In this document: one piece after another, positions 22,507-37,093 of the stretch
Position numbering within the stretch: position 1 is the stretch's first letter
Layout of the letters: every line of letters starts with the position of its first letter
Source: Phanerochaete sordida
Lineage: Eukaryota; Basidiomycota; Agaricomycetes; Polyporales; Phanerochaetaceae
Assembly: GCA_019973155.2 (NCBI GenBank)
Contig: BPQB01000010.1
Coordinates: 310,001-374,000, forward strand
Direction of reading: 5' to 3'
Length of the DNA: 64,000 bases
Translations under genes and position numbers: made by a program
Notes under the pieces: generated by a model
What the model saw: only the letters and a program-made list of their open reading frames with translations
Databases searched by the model: none
What the model was told of the DNA's origin: nothing

Positions 22507-23751
22507 TTACCTGCGGTCCTCGCCATCGCTCAAATCCACTTCACGGGAAGCTGGGACAATTGTCAGTGACGTGACAGCGTATGCACGACAAACAATAGAG
22601 CTCACCGATTGCACCCTCTCTTTAACGTGCGCGGCGAAGAGACGGCTAAATCTGAGGATGTCTTTCGCAAGAGCTCCCTGACACTGGTCGCAGTGCCGAG
22701 ACGCAGGGAGTATGTGCTTCAGCTCTACGGTGTGTTCGGTGAGGGTCTGGTGTGTTGGACGCTTCGACAGAGCGTCAATGAGCGCAGAGCAGTAATTGTA
22801 GAACCACTCAGCGCAGTCCACCTTCACGGCAGATAGGCCGACAAAGATAGTCTTTCGTCTGCCGTGGCTGCACCGGAACCAGACGAAGTCGAGACACGTC
22901 AGGAAGGGGATGTGCAGACCGCCGTTGATGTACATGAGGGCGGCCAGATCGTCGATAGCGAGAGTGCGAAACTGGCCGAGCGGGCCCTGCGTGCAGAAGA
23001 ACCGCGAGCTAGCCGCGAGCGACTTCATGTCTTCCTGCTTGAGCCGGAGCGTAGCCCTCCCCACGAGTTGTTTCCCCAGTTTCCAGCGAGTAGAGTCGAC
23101 GAAGCCGGCGGAGATATCCAGGCTCGCCGGGTCGTCGAGATGGCTGACGAACGTATCGCTCAACTCCTCCAGCTTCAGCTCCAGCTCCGAACTTCCGCGC
23201 CTCAGACCGAGCTTGATGATCTCGAAGAGGTGATCTCGGTCATCCACACAAGAGGGGGGGACGCTGAGACCATGAGCGAGGAGGAGCAGCGGGTAGACGA
23301 CGCGGTCCTTGAGTTTGACGACGAAGACAGGCAGGCCCTCGGGGCTGACAGAGCAACGGTCCGCCTTGTAGATATCGACAAGGCCCGGGAGGAAGAGCTT
23401 GAGGCTCCCGGAGTTGCACTTGTATGCGGTGTGGGTCAAGGCCACGGTGATGACGACGTTGGCATCCGGAAGGGCGTTGAAAATGTCGACAGTATACTCC
23501 AGTGTTCCCTGGAACTGGCGAGGTGGAGCGCTAAGAGACTGTGCCGGGGGCGCGACCTTGGGATACGGCATCGAGCGATACCCCAGACGAGCAGGTCCCC
23601 GCACGATCATAGTAGAACTCGAGGACTGCGAAGAAGTCGCTGTCGCCCCGTTAGACGGCTGCAGGGGAGGTTTGGTCTGATCCTGTCGAGGAAGGGACGG
23701 CTGTTTGCCCTTGCTGCCGCCGGTAGTCGAGCTCTGCTTGCCTGAGGGCAT
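22507..23751 (-). CDS. unknown protein, single main exon
   Basis: The open frame gives 414 residues from the ATG at 23751. The frame stays open further upstream to 23982, but a TATTTAA element at 23873-23879 makes the downstream ATG the likely start. The N-terminal 65 residues are Ser/Gln/Pro-rich. The rest is globular, with a pattern of alternating strands, then helices (about residues 180-300), and a C-terminal HCDQCQ pair of cysteines. A 55-base GT-AG intron (22597-22543) would instead end the protein at LPVKWI; without splicing it ends DLSDGEDRR. I recognise no domain. The neighbouring hAT element does not overlap it. Confidence 0.62.
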   Translation of the reverse strand: MPSGKQSSTTGGSKGKQPSLPRQDQTKPPLQPSNGATATSSQSSSSTMIVRGPARLGYRSMPYPKVAPPAQSLSAPPRQFQGTLEYTVDIFNALPDANVVITVALTHTAYKCNSGSLKLFLPGLVDIYKADRCSVSPEGLPVFVVKLKDRVVYPLLLLAHGLSVPPSCVDDRDHLFEIIKLGLRRGSSELELKLEELSDTFVSHLDDPASLDISAGFVDSTRWKLGKQLVGRATLRLKQEDMKSLAASSRFFCTQGPLGQFRTLAIDDLAALMYINGGLHIPFLTCLDFVWFRCSHGRRKTIFVGLSAVKVDCAEWFYNYCSALIDALSKRPTHQTLTEHTVELKHILPASRHCDQCQGALAKDILRFSRLFAAHVKERVQSVSSIVCRAYAVTSLTIVPASREVDLSDGEDRR

Positions 23752-26245
23752 TGTCAAGAAGTCAAGGTAGCCTAGGTAGGGGGGACGCGAGACGGAAGAG
23801 AGGGGGCGCTGACCAGGGGTGGACGACGTTCGAGGTGAGTTGCAGAAGCCCCAACCGGGCGAGGTCGCAGTCTTAAATAGGCATGCTAGCATCCACGTCA
23901 GCCTGTCAGCCGCAGAGCCAAACACCCAGGAAATACCGCCCTTTTGCCTCAAAATTTCTGCCCCGGTAACAGCTACGCGCACGCCGGACGTCTCGGTGCA
24001 TTATCACTGTATTTCTGAGGCCAAATGGTACATTCCCGTCGTCGCGGCGTCGCGGCGGAGGGCTCGCGGAGACAAACAAACAGAGGTCAAGCACGGCCAA
24101 ACATGGGCTTGTTGAACGACATTCAACAAGAAAAACGTGACTCACCGATCGCGACGACGCGCCAGCCTCCAGCCTCGAAAGGTATAAATACCCTCGCCCT
24201 CTCGCTGCAAGCCCCTCACCGCGTCCGCCCTCCTTTGCAAGCAACGTCCACCAACAGACGTCCGCCGGGCCCGGTCCCCCCAACCTCGATGCCGATGAAC
24301 GTGAGTCCTTCGCTGCAGTTGCCTCTTCGTGTCCATAGCTGACAGCGCGACAGGGATCCTCGAGGTCGTAGGGCCAACGGGTGGTAGGCAGGAGCGCCTC
24401 ACTCGGAGTCACCCTCTTCCTCACCACAGGCGGGGCCGATCCCCCGTCTGCTGGACGCCGCCGTGGTTGGTCGGCCACGACCAGCTGCACCATGCGGTAA
24501 CAGGTTGCGTCGGTCACTGGGTGCGCAGCACGCCCACACCGCCAGCCTGCATAACATCAGACGGCATACGTGCCTATCCGATGGGACGTCGTGGAACTAT
24601 ACTCTTCGACCCGGTGGGCAGCTCAGAGCTCGCCGGTGCTCCGACCACGGTCTGCCCGTACACCAGGCCGTGGCCGGAGCTCAACTGTGGACGGGTATTG
24701 CCCTATCCTAGGTTGTGCAACGGTGACAAGGTGGCCCCTTGTCATCGGTGGGCCGACTGCGGCGCGGCCGATCCCGCGTCGTGGCGGCCCTTCTGGCGGT
24801 GCGGCCGATCCCGCATCGGCCAGGTCGCCGCGGCTGCTCGGAGGCCAGAGTCAGCCGCCTGTGCGCGCGACGCACGAGGCGGGATGTGTAGCGCCATCTT
24901 CGCTCGGTGCTTAAACCTTGGGGACTATGTCCCTGGGCCAGGGGCAGTACCTCTCGCCTGGCCTGAGGCAGTGGGCGTTGGCGTGCGCTTTCACCCTTGG
25001 GCCTCGCTCCTGGTCGCTGAGCCCAGGAGTCGCGCAACGCCGGACTGGTGGCCCCACCCGGCGGTTTTCTTTTTTGTTTCCTTTGCTTTTTCTTCTTTTT
25101 CTCTACCCGTCCATTAACCACTTGCAGCGTGAAGAAAGCGAAGGTGCGTACCCCGAGGGAGGGCGGCCCCGAAAGGGGTCGTCCTGGCGCGGACCCTTCC
25201 TTGGTCCTCGGGATGAGTAGCTCGTGGGTCTTTGGCCCGCGAGTGAAACCAACACGCGCCTTAAACTTGCACTTCGCTTTCGCTCTGGGGCTCCTGGTAG
25301 TGTCAAAGTGTCTTCTTATAGTAGCTCGTCAATGAAGTTAAACTGCAGTGGCATCTACAATATGCGTAAGCGTGGTAGTGCACGGAGCTGTCGCATTGCG
25401 GACGACACCTTTGTGTTTGGGGCTCCTTATGCGCGAGAAGGTCAATATTACTCTCATGGTATGGGGACAGGCGGTGCCACGAAATAGCGGGAGAATGATA
25501 TCGAACAAGTGACGATGCTTGCAGCCCCGACATCTTGGAGAGAACTTGTGAGGATGGCTTGGGTACAGAACGAGTGATTTGTTCATTATATCATGATATC
25601 AAATGTGCTCATGATATTGCGATGGTCAGCCTGCAGGTAGAGCAAGTTAGCGAAAGGCGAAGTCGACGGCGAAGGTGGACGTACGAGAGCAAGTGCATAT
25701 AAGCGCCAGACCGTGCGGCTCGCGGAGAAGATGCCTTCCACTCCGTCGTCGGCGCGTTGGCGGGCGACCAGACTCTCACTGCAATATTCTAGGTCCTTTT
25801 CAGGGCAGTATTGTGTACGAGATTAATAGCAAGGCTAGAATTGTGGTCCAAGATAGCATATATAGATACAGTAGGTCGTACACTATGGGACAGCGGCACA
25901 GCCGTAGGGAGCTAGAACAAGTGGTTGTAAGGCCTGGGTATGATCCAAAGCGACGCAAGAGAAACTATTATAACGTTATAGATTTGGTGTAGGTTGGTAG
26001 ATCCGCGGAAGTTCGATACAGGGCGTGGACGGGTAGAAAGATGGGCGAGATGGGCTGGGACGGGATGCAACAAGCAGGGGAAGCGGCAAGAGCTCGAGAG
26101 CGGGTAGCCTGAAAAGGTAGAGCAAGACACTGACAAGCGTGTAAGAGCAAGAAAGAGCGATAGATAGCGCATATGAGAGATGGGTAGGAGGTCCTGTTGG
26201 TTGGGGATGTGATGTGCGTATGCCACGCGAGGAGACGATATTGAC
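23752..26245. other. 2.5 kb gap with low-complexity and repeat features, no gene assigned
   Basis: A perfect palindromic TATA (GGTATAAATACC) lies near 24180, about 110 bases before an ATG and a strong donor (24291-24300). The following open stretch to about 24715 could be an exon, but no family is recognisable. Between 24425 and 24830 the motif GGCCGATCCC recurs at least three times. A long pyrimidine tract (about 25065-25115) precedes a GC-rich hairpin zone (25150-25200). From 25300 to 26240 I see nothing supportable. Confidence 0.35.
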
Positions 26246-28919
<2,674 letters not shown>

Positions 28920-30561
28920 GCGAGCGTAGGGCGGCGGAGAGGACCCACAGAGCCAAACTGGACGTTCACAGAGGCTGCAGATTGAGCACCGGACGGTGCG
29001 CCGGGGTGGGAATCAGGCAGCAAGCGAACGGCTGGAAAATTCAACTTAAGTATTTGTATGCTGTTGTGGGTCCACATACAGATGCCAAATCCAGCCACCC
29101 AGACGCTCCAGAGCCGGGCTGCTGCTCCCTTGTCCTCCGTCGTCATCTGGCCTGCGCAGGAACACCCGTTCAGCACTGCAGTCGCTGCAGCGTCGGCCTC
29201 CGAGCCGGACGCGGCACATTGCAAGGCGAAACAGCACACAGCAGCCTGAACAGGGCCGCTAGGCGCGCAAGCGCCACGGCGGCGCATGCTCTACATAACG
29301 CGGTGTGAGTACGGTGTCGAGTCAAGTTGCCTGTAAAGACCAAAGACGCACGCCATCTGCTGTTGTAGATCCAGCCCGGGATCATCGCCGAAGATGCAAG
29401 TCGAAACCGAGAGCTTCGCGGAAGTATTTCTCAAGAAGGCAGGTTCCTGTTGGTCGGCACCGCCCGATCCCCCACCAGTTAGATCGGCGCAGAGAACAAT
29501 ACTGTTGGCCGTCCTCCAAACGCACACGGTGCACACAAGTCGCCAGTATTCCTTCTTCACCTGCAATTGCTGCCAGATAGTCCATCGTGGTGGCCGTCTA
29601 TTTTGTGGGCGACCTTTCTGCGCGGCAAGTGCGTGCACAAGTCTGCAGCTGCCAAGGGGAAGCAACGCACCGTAATAAAACTCCAGCCCCCAACTTCTCG
29701 TCTGCTGCTACGGCATTTCGACGTATCAGCGAGAGCATAAAGTCCGCCTCGCTGCCTCTCGACAAGCCCGTCTCCGCCGCCGACTGAGCAGCAAGCTCCG
29801 TGAGCCTCGTCGCCGCGCTCTCGTTTGGTCACCGGAGCACACTGCTCCTGCGCAGACTGGAACCTTCCTGCCGTGCCGGGACTGCAAGCAGCACGGCTCT
29901 GTGCTCCAGGCCCGCCCGAACGTGACCACCAGCACAGCACCCACGGTGTCTAACAGACACCCCGGGCTTTGCACCTGCGGACGGGCTCCTTTATCGACGT
30001 GGACGCCGGGCCTTCCCATCACAGCGTGCGGCGATGGCGTCATGGCGGGGGCACGCCCCCGGGCGGACGTGGCGGTCGGGTGCAAGGGCAGCGGCGGGTG
30101 CCACTCCGGGTGCCGCGACGCAGGCACCCTCGGATCGGCGATCGCTCTTTGGTGCCCGATGCTGCAGGAATAGGCTTTTGGCCAGGGCGGGCCAGCAGGG
30201 CGAGTGGCGAGGTCGGCGGGCTCGGTGGCTTTGCACAAAGCACGGAGACGCAGGAGGCAAGAGGTGCGCGCGCCGCGACAGATGCCGTCCCGCGGAAGCT
30301 CCTTCGAATATACTACAATTGCCCGCGTGACGATCAACCGGTGTTCATTTGTGCGTACCCTGTAAACTGTTCTGGACCCAATCAATCATGAGGCGTTTGC
30401 TTCGTCCCACAGGTTCCAGGCTGAGAGACCGACAGGAGATAGTTGATTTTTTCTCGTCACAGAACCACCGAGACGCAAGTAACTGGTTACTGTCCACGCC
30501 TTCGTCCTCTGAGTCTCACTAGACGTCGATACACAGTGATATTATGAGAAGTCACTAGTTT
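28920..30561. other. 1.6 kb gap between the forkhead gene and THG1
   Basis: This is probably the long promoter and leader of the forkhead gene plus the THG1 3' flank. The forkhead transcript may have an upstream non-coding exon here. Open frames at 28769-29290 and 29400-30390 show no domain or consistent splicing, and are not called. Confidence 0.35.
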
Positions 30562-31699
30562 TTATTCTAATAGATACGGCCGTGCGCCCCAAAAGGCCTG
30601 CTCGATGACATCGCAATGATACAGCTGTATATGCGTCTGGACCTTCGGCTTCTTGGATTTCTTCGTGCCCTGAGTGTGCTCTACTCTCACTTCCGACGCC
30701 TCGGCCCCGCTTCCCGACGTAGCACATTTGTCTTCGGCTGGGGCGCTCTCGGCGGTCCCACTTGGCTCGTGTCCGGCGACCTAACAAGCGGCGGTCAGTC
30801 CGAGGAGTGGCACTTGGGCGTTCGAACGTACCTCCTCGCGCACGAGCACGCTGCCTTTCCTGTACCGCTCGGGGATGGTGTTGTAGTTGACACCGAAGCG
30901 CGAGAAGAGCAGCTCGTGCTTCTCCTTCGAGACCGTGCCCTGCCAATGCGCGGCGTGGGTGAGCATGAGGCGCAGACTAGGGCGACAGTCCTCATACCCG
31001 AAGCGTTGCATGCGCCTCTGTTGTCGTCTGTCCGCCCTGCTGCACAAGAGCCCAGAATGTGGTGTTGTAGAGGTTATTTATGTGGGCTGCATATTCAGGC
31101 TTAGCCGTCTTGAGAAACGCATGGGCAAACGAAGTGGCACGCGACTCACTGTCCGCCTGCCGCCACGCAAAGTAGTCCCTCACTTCCTTTTCCGAGGGAT
31201 AGAGAACTATTCGACCATCGAAGGAAGGACAGTACTTGAGGGACGAGTTTGGGAAATAGCGCGGCCAGTTGAGGACGTATGACGAAGTGAATAGAGAAGT
31301 CACGGTGGTGAGGATCTTGGCCTCGCGGCGGTTGTACAGCGTAGTGGACTTGCGGAAGAGGAAACTATGAGGACGGCATCAGTCGGCGTGGCGAAGACGC
31401 AGACCCGCCACACGCACCTGTACTCGTCCGACTCGCCGAAAGCGAGCACGACGTCCTTGAACTCGTGCATGATGTCTCGCGCAGCATGATCCATGAGCTG
31501 CAGGGCTCGCTCATCGTTCGGCTTCACAAAGTCGTGGTCCTGAGAGAGCCTTGTCCAATCAGCAGGCGCGGGAAGGCAGCATACGGGGACCGTACCGGTG
31601 GAAGCCATGTCCGTCCAAGCGGAGGAGGATGTAGGTTCCCGGCAGGAGAGGGTCAGGGAGCTCAAAGTTCTTCACGTATGCGAACTTTGTGCCCGCCAT
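30562..31699 (-). CDS. THG1: tRNA(His) guanylyltransferase
   Basis: Six exons: 31699-31596, 31549-31418, 31364-31150, 31086-30998, 30939-30832 and 30780-30562, giving 288 residues, close to the human protein. The start MAGTKFAYVKNFE is the normal family N-terminus. The metal-binding palm motifs are visible: LLRLDGHGFHR, KPNDERALQLM, GESDEYSFLFRK and DGRIVLYP. The conserved WRQADTHINNLYNT block precedes the hand region. The enzyme adds the essential G-1 to the 5' end of tRNA-His. The last exon is a Lys-rich, poorly conserved tail ending ARPYLLE. The gene is divergent from the small gene at 32012, with 312 bases between start codons. It is intact. Confidence 0.95.
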
Positions 31700-32011
31700 C
31701 TACGCGGCCGAGGGGACAGCACGGGGGCCTGTGTGCGAGTGCGGTGCCGGTGCCCCGTAGAGAGTGCGAGGAGGCGATAGGAGGACGAGACGTGCCCGGA
31801 TTGGGGCCCGGGGGTGACTCGAGATAGCGCCTCGCGGCGGCCTGCCGTCTCATTTCCCGCCCAAGCGAGCGCACTACTCCGCTCCGAATCTTGCTCTCGA
31901 ACCACCACCACCGCCGTGCCCGCCGCCCCCGCAGCACGCACCACGCCGACCACGCCCACCGCACCCACGACCCTGCCTGCCGCCGCCCCGCTGACCCCCG
32001 CCGCCCCCCTG
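31700..32011. promoter_or_regulatory. bidirectional promoter region, THG1 / acidic protein
   Basis: These 312 bases separate two divergent start codons. The sequence changes from GT-rich to very C-rich (CCGCCCCCGC-like) across the spacer. No TATA box is evident on either strand, consistent with a housekeeping promoter. Confidence 0.5.
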
Positions 32012-32757
32012 ATGAGCACCGACGCCTACCCGGAATACTTCCGGCGGCGGCCCATCGGGCGCGCGCCGTCGCCGCCGACGTGGGCGTGCTACGAGCAGAT
32101 CCCGTACGACGACGACTACAGCGACAGCGGCTCGGACGAGCAGTCGTGCTCGGAGGACGACGAGGCCTACGTGCGGGCGCCGCACGCCGCGGACAGCGAC
32201 AGCGCGAGCGAGGCGTCGCCCGTGCGCGCCGAGCGCACCGCGGACCCCGCCGCGGGCGACATGGAGATCGACGAGAGCGACGAGGCCATCGCGGCCGACA
32301 AGCTCGCGGCCGAGTACAAGCAGGACGTGAAGGGCAAGCAGCGTGCGATTGAGCCTCAGCCCGAGACCAGCAGCCCCAAGCGGCAGCACCACAAGAAGCG
32401 GCGCCAGCCCGTGTACACGCTCCGTCCGATCCTGACCATCCAGAGGAGCCAGGGCTTCGTCTGGAACCAGGTGTGTGCCTCTACCGCTCTACCCTGACCT
32501 GGGTATTGACCCGCAGCAGGACTTGTTCGTGCCCCCGTATATCAAAGACCGATGTTCGTCTCCTCATTGTATGCGCATATACTCACACTCACGGGTAGTA
32601 CTCGCCTGATCTCACAGATGTCGCATCGACGTCGCCGTCCAATTCTCGCGGGTTCATCCCCTCATCCTTGTCGTCGAATTCCTCCATGACGGACTATGAG
32701 GTCGAGGTGGTAGAGATCCGCGTTAAGGAGGGCGAGCTGAAGGACATCATCCCCTAA
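32012..32757 (+). CDS. small acidic unknown protein
   Basis: Exon 1 is 32012-32470. It encodes 153 residues with the start MSTDAYPEYF, a long Asp/Ser/Glu-rich region and a basic block (PKRQHHKKRRQP) that could be a nuclear localisation signal. It ends TIQRSQGFVWNQ. A second exon starts at 32517 with QDLFVPPYIKDR. A further intron in 32550-32620 then joins a short acidic tail ending GELKDIIP, with the stop at 32755-32757. The middle splice choice (donor at 32545 or 32569, acceptor at 32617) is uncertain. I recognise no family. It shares its promoter region with THG1. Confidence 0.65.
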
Positions 32758-33020
32758 CGCCCTAAACCCTGTACCACCTAACGACCGCCATGTACATCAC
32801 GCTGCCCTTCCGCCTCTACTCGCCCTTTAGCACACAGATCGTATAGATCATCGCCCATCTAGTCTTATTAGGATAGTTACCGCTCGCTCTGGATCCACCA
32901 CTTTTCCTCTGTACCACATCCGCATTCTCTTCGGTTTCTCTCCACGTTTACCTTGTATCTAGTTAGCCCGAGTCTCCAGTAGATACACAGCCGGTCCGGA
33001 ACAAGTAACAGTCTCTAGCC

Positions 33021-35166
33021 TCACAGCGTGTCGAGCAGCGCGTCCTCGACCTCGCGCATGCGCGCGGCCTTCTCGCGCTCGCGCTCCTTTTCCTTCACGG
33101 CCTCCGCCTCGCGCGCCTTGACGTACGACGGCGTCGAGTACGGCTTGTAGTCGAGGTGGCGCTTCACGTAGAAGCACATGTACGCCTGCGCGCCGAGGCA
33201 CGCGCCCAGCGTCGAGTGCGTCACCCTGCAGATCCGCGTCAGCACACGCACGCCGCGCGCCGCAGGCACACGCACTTGTCGTCATCGTACCGGTACCACT
33301 GCACGTGCGTCAGCGCGATCTGCGCGCACACACACATGGGAAACAACGCACCTCGTCCTGGTGCCGCGTGTAGCACAGGTAGTGCCCGTTGTCGATCGAG
33401 CCCTCGTGGCACACGACCGCGAACAGGTCGTACTCGTACAGCGAGTCGGGCCCGGGGTACCTGCGTGCGGCGGTCAACGACAATCAAACAGCGGACGCAG
33501 GACACGGCACGCACGAGACGTCGGGCGCGCCCTTGCCCTTCGGCGCCGGCGCGCCCGCCTTGACGGCCTGCGTCGTGAACTCGACCATGTTCAGGCTCGC
33601 GGGGAAGCGCACGGGCGCCTCGACCTTGCGCGCGCTGGACTTGTCTGCCGTCGGGTGCTCGAAGCGCTATGCGGGCGTGAGTTTTCTGCGCGGCGCGAGG
33701 GGGCGCGCGGCGCACCTTGAACTGGAAGCTGAGCACGGGCGGGAGCTTGCGTATGCTGAGCCGTTTGCTCGCCTGCGGGTGTGAAGTGAGAGACGGGGAG
33801 GGAGGACCGCGCGCGGACGTACGTGCGACGCCTTCCCGCACTTGCCGCACGTGTAGTCGTTGAGCGCGAGCTTCTCGGGCTGGGTGTAGCGGCGGAGGCA
33901 CGCCGCGAGCGTGGCGTCGTGCGCGGCGGCGGCGCCCTTCGGCTCGATCTCGAGGCTGATGTCGAGCATCGGGTCCGTCGTCGACGTGACGTTCCCGCAG
34001 CGCTCGCAGCGCACGTCGCTCTGCAGCAGCCCGTCGAACGTCGTGTGCACGATGCAGATGCACGACGCCGCCGTCTTGCCCTTGGACGTCGCGTGGATCT
34101 GGTTCAGCGCTGCGATGAAGAACTCGTGCGCGTCCTGCTGCGCGTAGCCCGACAGCTCTGCGGGCGACGCCTTCCATGTCGTGCTCAGGAAGCTTATGGG
34201 TCCAAGGGGGCCGCCTTTGCCCGAATAGACCTGAGGGCCGCATCAGTTTTTAGGGCAGCGAGAAGACGTGCCAAAATGGGGAGTACCTCTGTGAACAGCC
34301 TGTCCATCTCGCAGGACATGCAGTCCTTGGCGGCGCATAGCTTGTCGTTGTGTCTGTCACTGAGGAAATAGTTACGTAGGAGAGGATTTGCAAGGAAGGA
34401 TTGAAGAATGGCATTCAAGAAACAGGTCTGTCCCAAGTTTAGAAGTCCTCGACGACCTTGGAAGATAGCTGAGTCAATTTAAGAGGGTCGCGTTTTTCGT
34501 GGCATTTACCTTGACAAGGGAGTGCCACTGCGCCTTCGAGCGCAGTGTTGTCTTTACCTTCGGGCCTCCAGGCTTTATACGGCTCTTTGCGACCTTTCAC
34601 TGTGGATCTTGTCAGAAATATCGAGAGGAATTAATAATCATGGCGCTTACCCGAGGTAAACCGCTCGCTGGCCGTCACCGACGTCTCGTAGAGGACGTTC
34701 GTAAAACTCGTGTCGTACACGAAATCGTCGCAGTCCAGGCAGTATATCGCACCTGACTTTGAGTCTGCACCTGTATCAAACGCAAAACCCGTCAACATCC
34801 AGGACGAAGCCGCAGAGAGCCACTCACAAAAACTGTGCCCGGCGTCGCGAAGGTGGTCGTGGATGTGCGCCTCGCGCCAGCACGCCGTGTGGAAGCACTG
34901 CAGGCACACGAACGGGCGCGAGAGTGTGATCTGGCACGCCGCGCACGCCGGCGCGGCGAGCTGCAGGGCGGTCAGCGCGCGGCGCGCGTGCACATGCGGG
35001 GGCCGCGACGCACCTTGCGCCGCTTGGCGGGGTGCGCGGCCGCGTGCCGGCGGGCGAGGTGCCACGAGACGACGGTGCGGTAGCGCTTGAGCATGCTCTC
35101 CTTCTCCTCCTCGCCGTCGAGGTCCGCGAGGTGCGGGCACCCCTGCGGCAGCGCGAAGTCGGCCAT
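33021..35166 (-). CDS. UBP8: ubiquitin-specific protease of the SAGA DUB module, USP22/Ubp8-like
   Basis: Eleven exons (35166-35014, 34960-34828, 34770-34651, 34599-34510, 34468-34287, 34230-33823, 33772-33716, 33666-33515, 33460-33352, 33298-33276, 33225-33021) give 543 residues. An N-terminal ZnF-UBP domain (about 1-140) has GCPHL, CAACQ, CLQCFHTACW, IHDHL and CLDCDDFVYD. The USP domain follows: the catalytic Cys in NLGQTCFLN, QQDAHEF, CERCGN and CGKCG zinc pairs, and the His box in SIDNGHYLCYTRH, then WYRYDDDK. This is the USP22/Ubp8 arrangement. The protein removes ubiquitin from histone H2B within the SAGA coactivator complex in the nucleus. Exon 10 is only 23 bases. A Glu/Lys/Arg-rich C-terminal helix extends beyond the usual end. 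All catalytic residues are present. Confidence 0.94.
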
Positions 35167-35590
35167 CGTGGCGCCGTCCGAGGTCCAGAAACACAGAAGT
35201 CTGAGACGGCCGTTCTACTGCGCGGTGCACTCGGTGGCGGCGGGCGCGGGCGGGTGCATCGAAGGCGGTGCGGCCGCGGCGGAGGCGAGGCTCGACAACG
35301 TCGTGACGGCGCGGACAATGGCACTGCCGCCCGACGCACCGAGGACTTGTGATTGGCGCGTGCCCTTCCCGTTGTGGCGTCTCTGACCAGGCGCCCGGTG
35401 CTGCTTGCAGCTCGCTGCGACCTGGCTTCGCTCCCTCTCCCACCGTCACTCTCACGCGTCTGTCAGGCAGAATTCTCGGTCACCACACGGATTGTCAGTA
35501 ACTATCCTGACTGAGGCTCGACTGAGCTGATAGCCGGGGCTGTCCGTGTTCTACTCAGCCTAAAGCTCAAGACTCGGACACGTCCACGAC
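35167..35590. promoter_or_regulatory. bidirectional promoter region, UBP8 / metallophosphatase
   Basis: These 424 bases lie between divergent start codons. There is no gene. The sequence is GC-rich next to UBP8 and becomes mixed towards the phosphatase. No clear TATA box is seen. Confidence 0.5.
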
Positions 35591-37093
35591 ATGCCGCGTC
35601 CATGGGTCCGGCTGCTCGCCGTCCTCGGCATCACCTTCGTCCTCGTCCTCATCGCGCGCTCTTACAACGTCGCCGCGCGTATTCAGCTCTCGTGGCCGCT
35701 TGCGGTGCATCCCGACGGTGCGGACGACGGCGCGCAGATTCCGCTGCACTCCAAGCCTCCTACGAAGGGCGCGTTCAAAGCTGGACAGGCTGCGAACACC
35801 GCGCCGGGTGCGTTTACGAGGAAGATCGTTGCGGTTGGAGACTTGCACGGAGATCTTCCGAATGCGCACAAGGTGCTCAGGATGGCGGGCGTGGTGACGG
35901 AGGACTGGCACTGGTCGGGGGATGTGGACTTGTTTGTTCAGACGGGCGACATCATCGACAGGTGCGTGACGTGTTCTCTAGAGAGATGTTTTGCTAATAT
36001 AAACATTGGTGCTGCAGAGGTGATGATACGATCAAGCTGTATGACTGGATGGAGGCGCTGCGAGCTGAAGCGTTGACGCACGGCGGACAAGTCGTCTCGC
36101 ACCTTGGCAATCACGAGTGGATGAACGTCATAGGTGAGCTTCAATCCCATTATATGCGTCGTCTTGCTCACTAACGTTAGGCGACTGGCGGTGAGTACTC
36201 GAAGCAATTCCCCAAACGCCATCGAAGTCTGAACGGGACTTCCAGTTACGTACCACAGACTGAGATCAAGACCTTTAACGGGCCATCTGCACGTCAACAG
36301 GAACTCATGACAGGTACCATCGGCAGGAGATGGGCTCAGAACTACTCTACGACTTCGCGCGTGCCCCTGCACCCTTCCCTCGGAGAAGTGAACACCGACT
36401 ACGACCCTTCTAACAGCTCGCCTCTCTCGCACGCTGCCATCTCCTTCGTACACGGAGGCCTTGCGCCAAGCTACCCCGACCTGACGCCATTTCCCTCCAA
36501 GATCAACAGCATCGCCCACTCCCTCCTGCACAAGCTGCAACATCGCAACCCTCCGCCTGCACCTCACCCTCCCAACCCGTACCCAGGCCTGACGCACGAT
36601 GCGACTACTGCGGAACATAGGCTGTATGGGACGGACGGGCCGCTGTGGTACCGAGGCTGGGCGATGGAGCCTGAGCAAAAGGTCTGCGCCGTCGTCGACT
36701 CCGTCCTGCAGAAGACTGGGACACGGCGCATGATCATGGGGCACACGCCCGACTTTGAGGTGCGTTCCGTCGCGTCTGCTGTCCGGGCTGCAGCTAAACT
36801 CTTTGCAGAGAATCGTCTCGAGGTGCGGTGGCAAAATCGTGATCATCGACACTGGTCAGTCTACGTCATTTGCTTCCAGAGTGCTCGCTTAGCCCTGCGG
36901 TCCACTAGGCATCTCCCACGCGTATGGCGGCGTGCTCGCGGCGCTCTCGATAGAGTACTCCCTGACTCCGCTGGCGAAGGCAAGCGCTTCTGACGCAAAG
37001 CGATGGACGGAGCGCGAGGTGGTCACCGCTGTCTATTTGGACCACCAGGACGTGCTGGCAGTCAGCGAGCGAGAAATCGAAGGATCCTTCTGA
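35591..37093 (+). CDS. calcineurin-like metallophosphoesterase, membrane-anchored
   Basis: Six exons: 35591-35961, 36018-36133, 36181-36190, 36246-36759, 36809-36854 and 36909-37093, giving 413 residues. An N-terminal hydrophobic helix (LLAVLGITFVLVLIA) suggests a signal anchor, so the catalytic part probably lies in the secretory lumen. The two-metal phosphatase motifs are all present: GDLHGD, GDIIDRG, GNHEW, then HGGL and MGHTP. The arrangement fits the Shewanella-like protein phosphatase group found in fungi and plants, and a serine/threonine or tyrosine phosphatase activity is expected from that group. The third exon is only 10 bases and is needed to complete the conserved NVIGDWRY stretch. 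The gene is intact. Confidence 0.88.

Noticed and set aside
22863..23745. Plus-strand open frame of 293 codons opposite the unknown gene at 22507-23751
   Set aside because: Glu/Arg-rich composition mirrors the antisense of the Leu/Ser-rich minus-strand protein, which has the better N-terminus and an upstream TATA element.
31814..32392. Overlapping long frames in the THG1/acidic-gene promoter on both strands
   Set aside because: Gly/Arg/Val-rich products are shadows of the GC-rich coding strand. The model starting at 32012 has a consistent exon end and acidic/basic domain layout.
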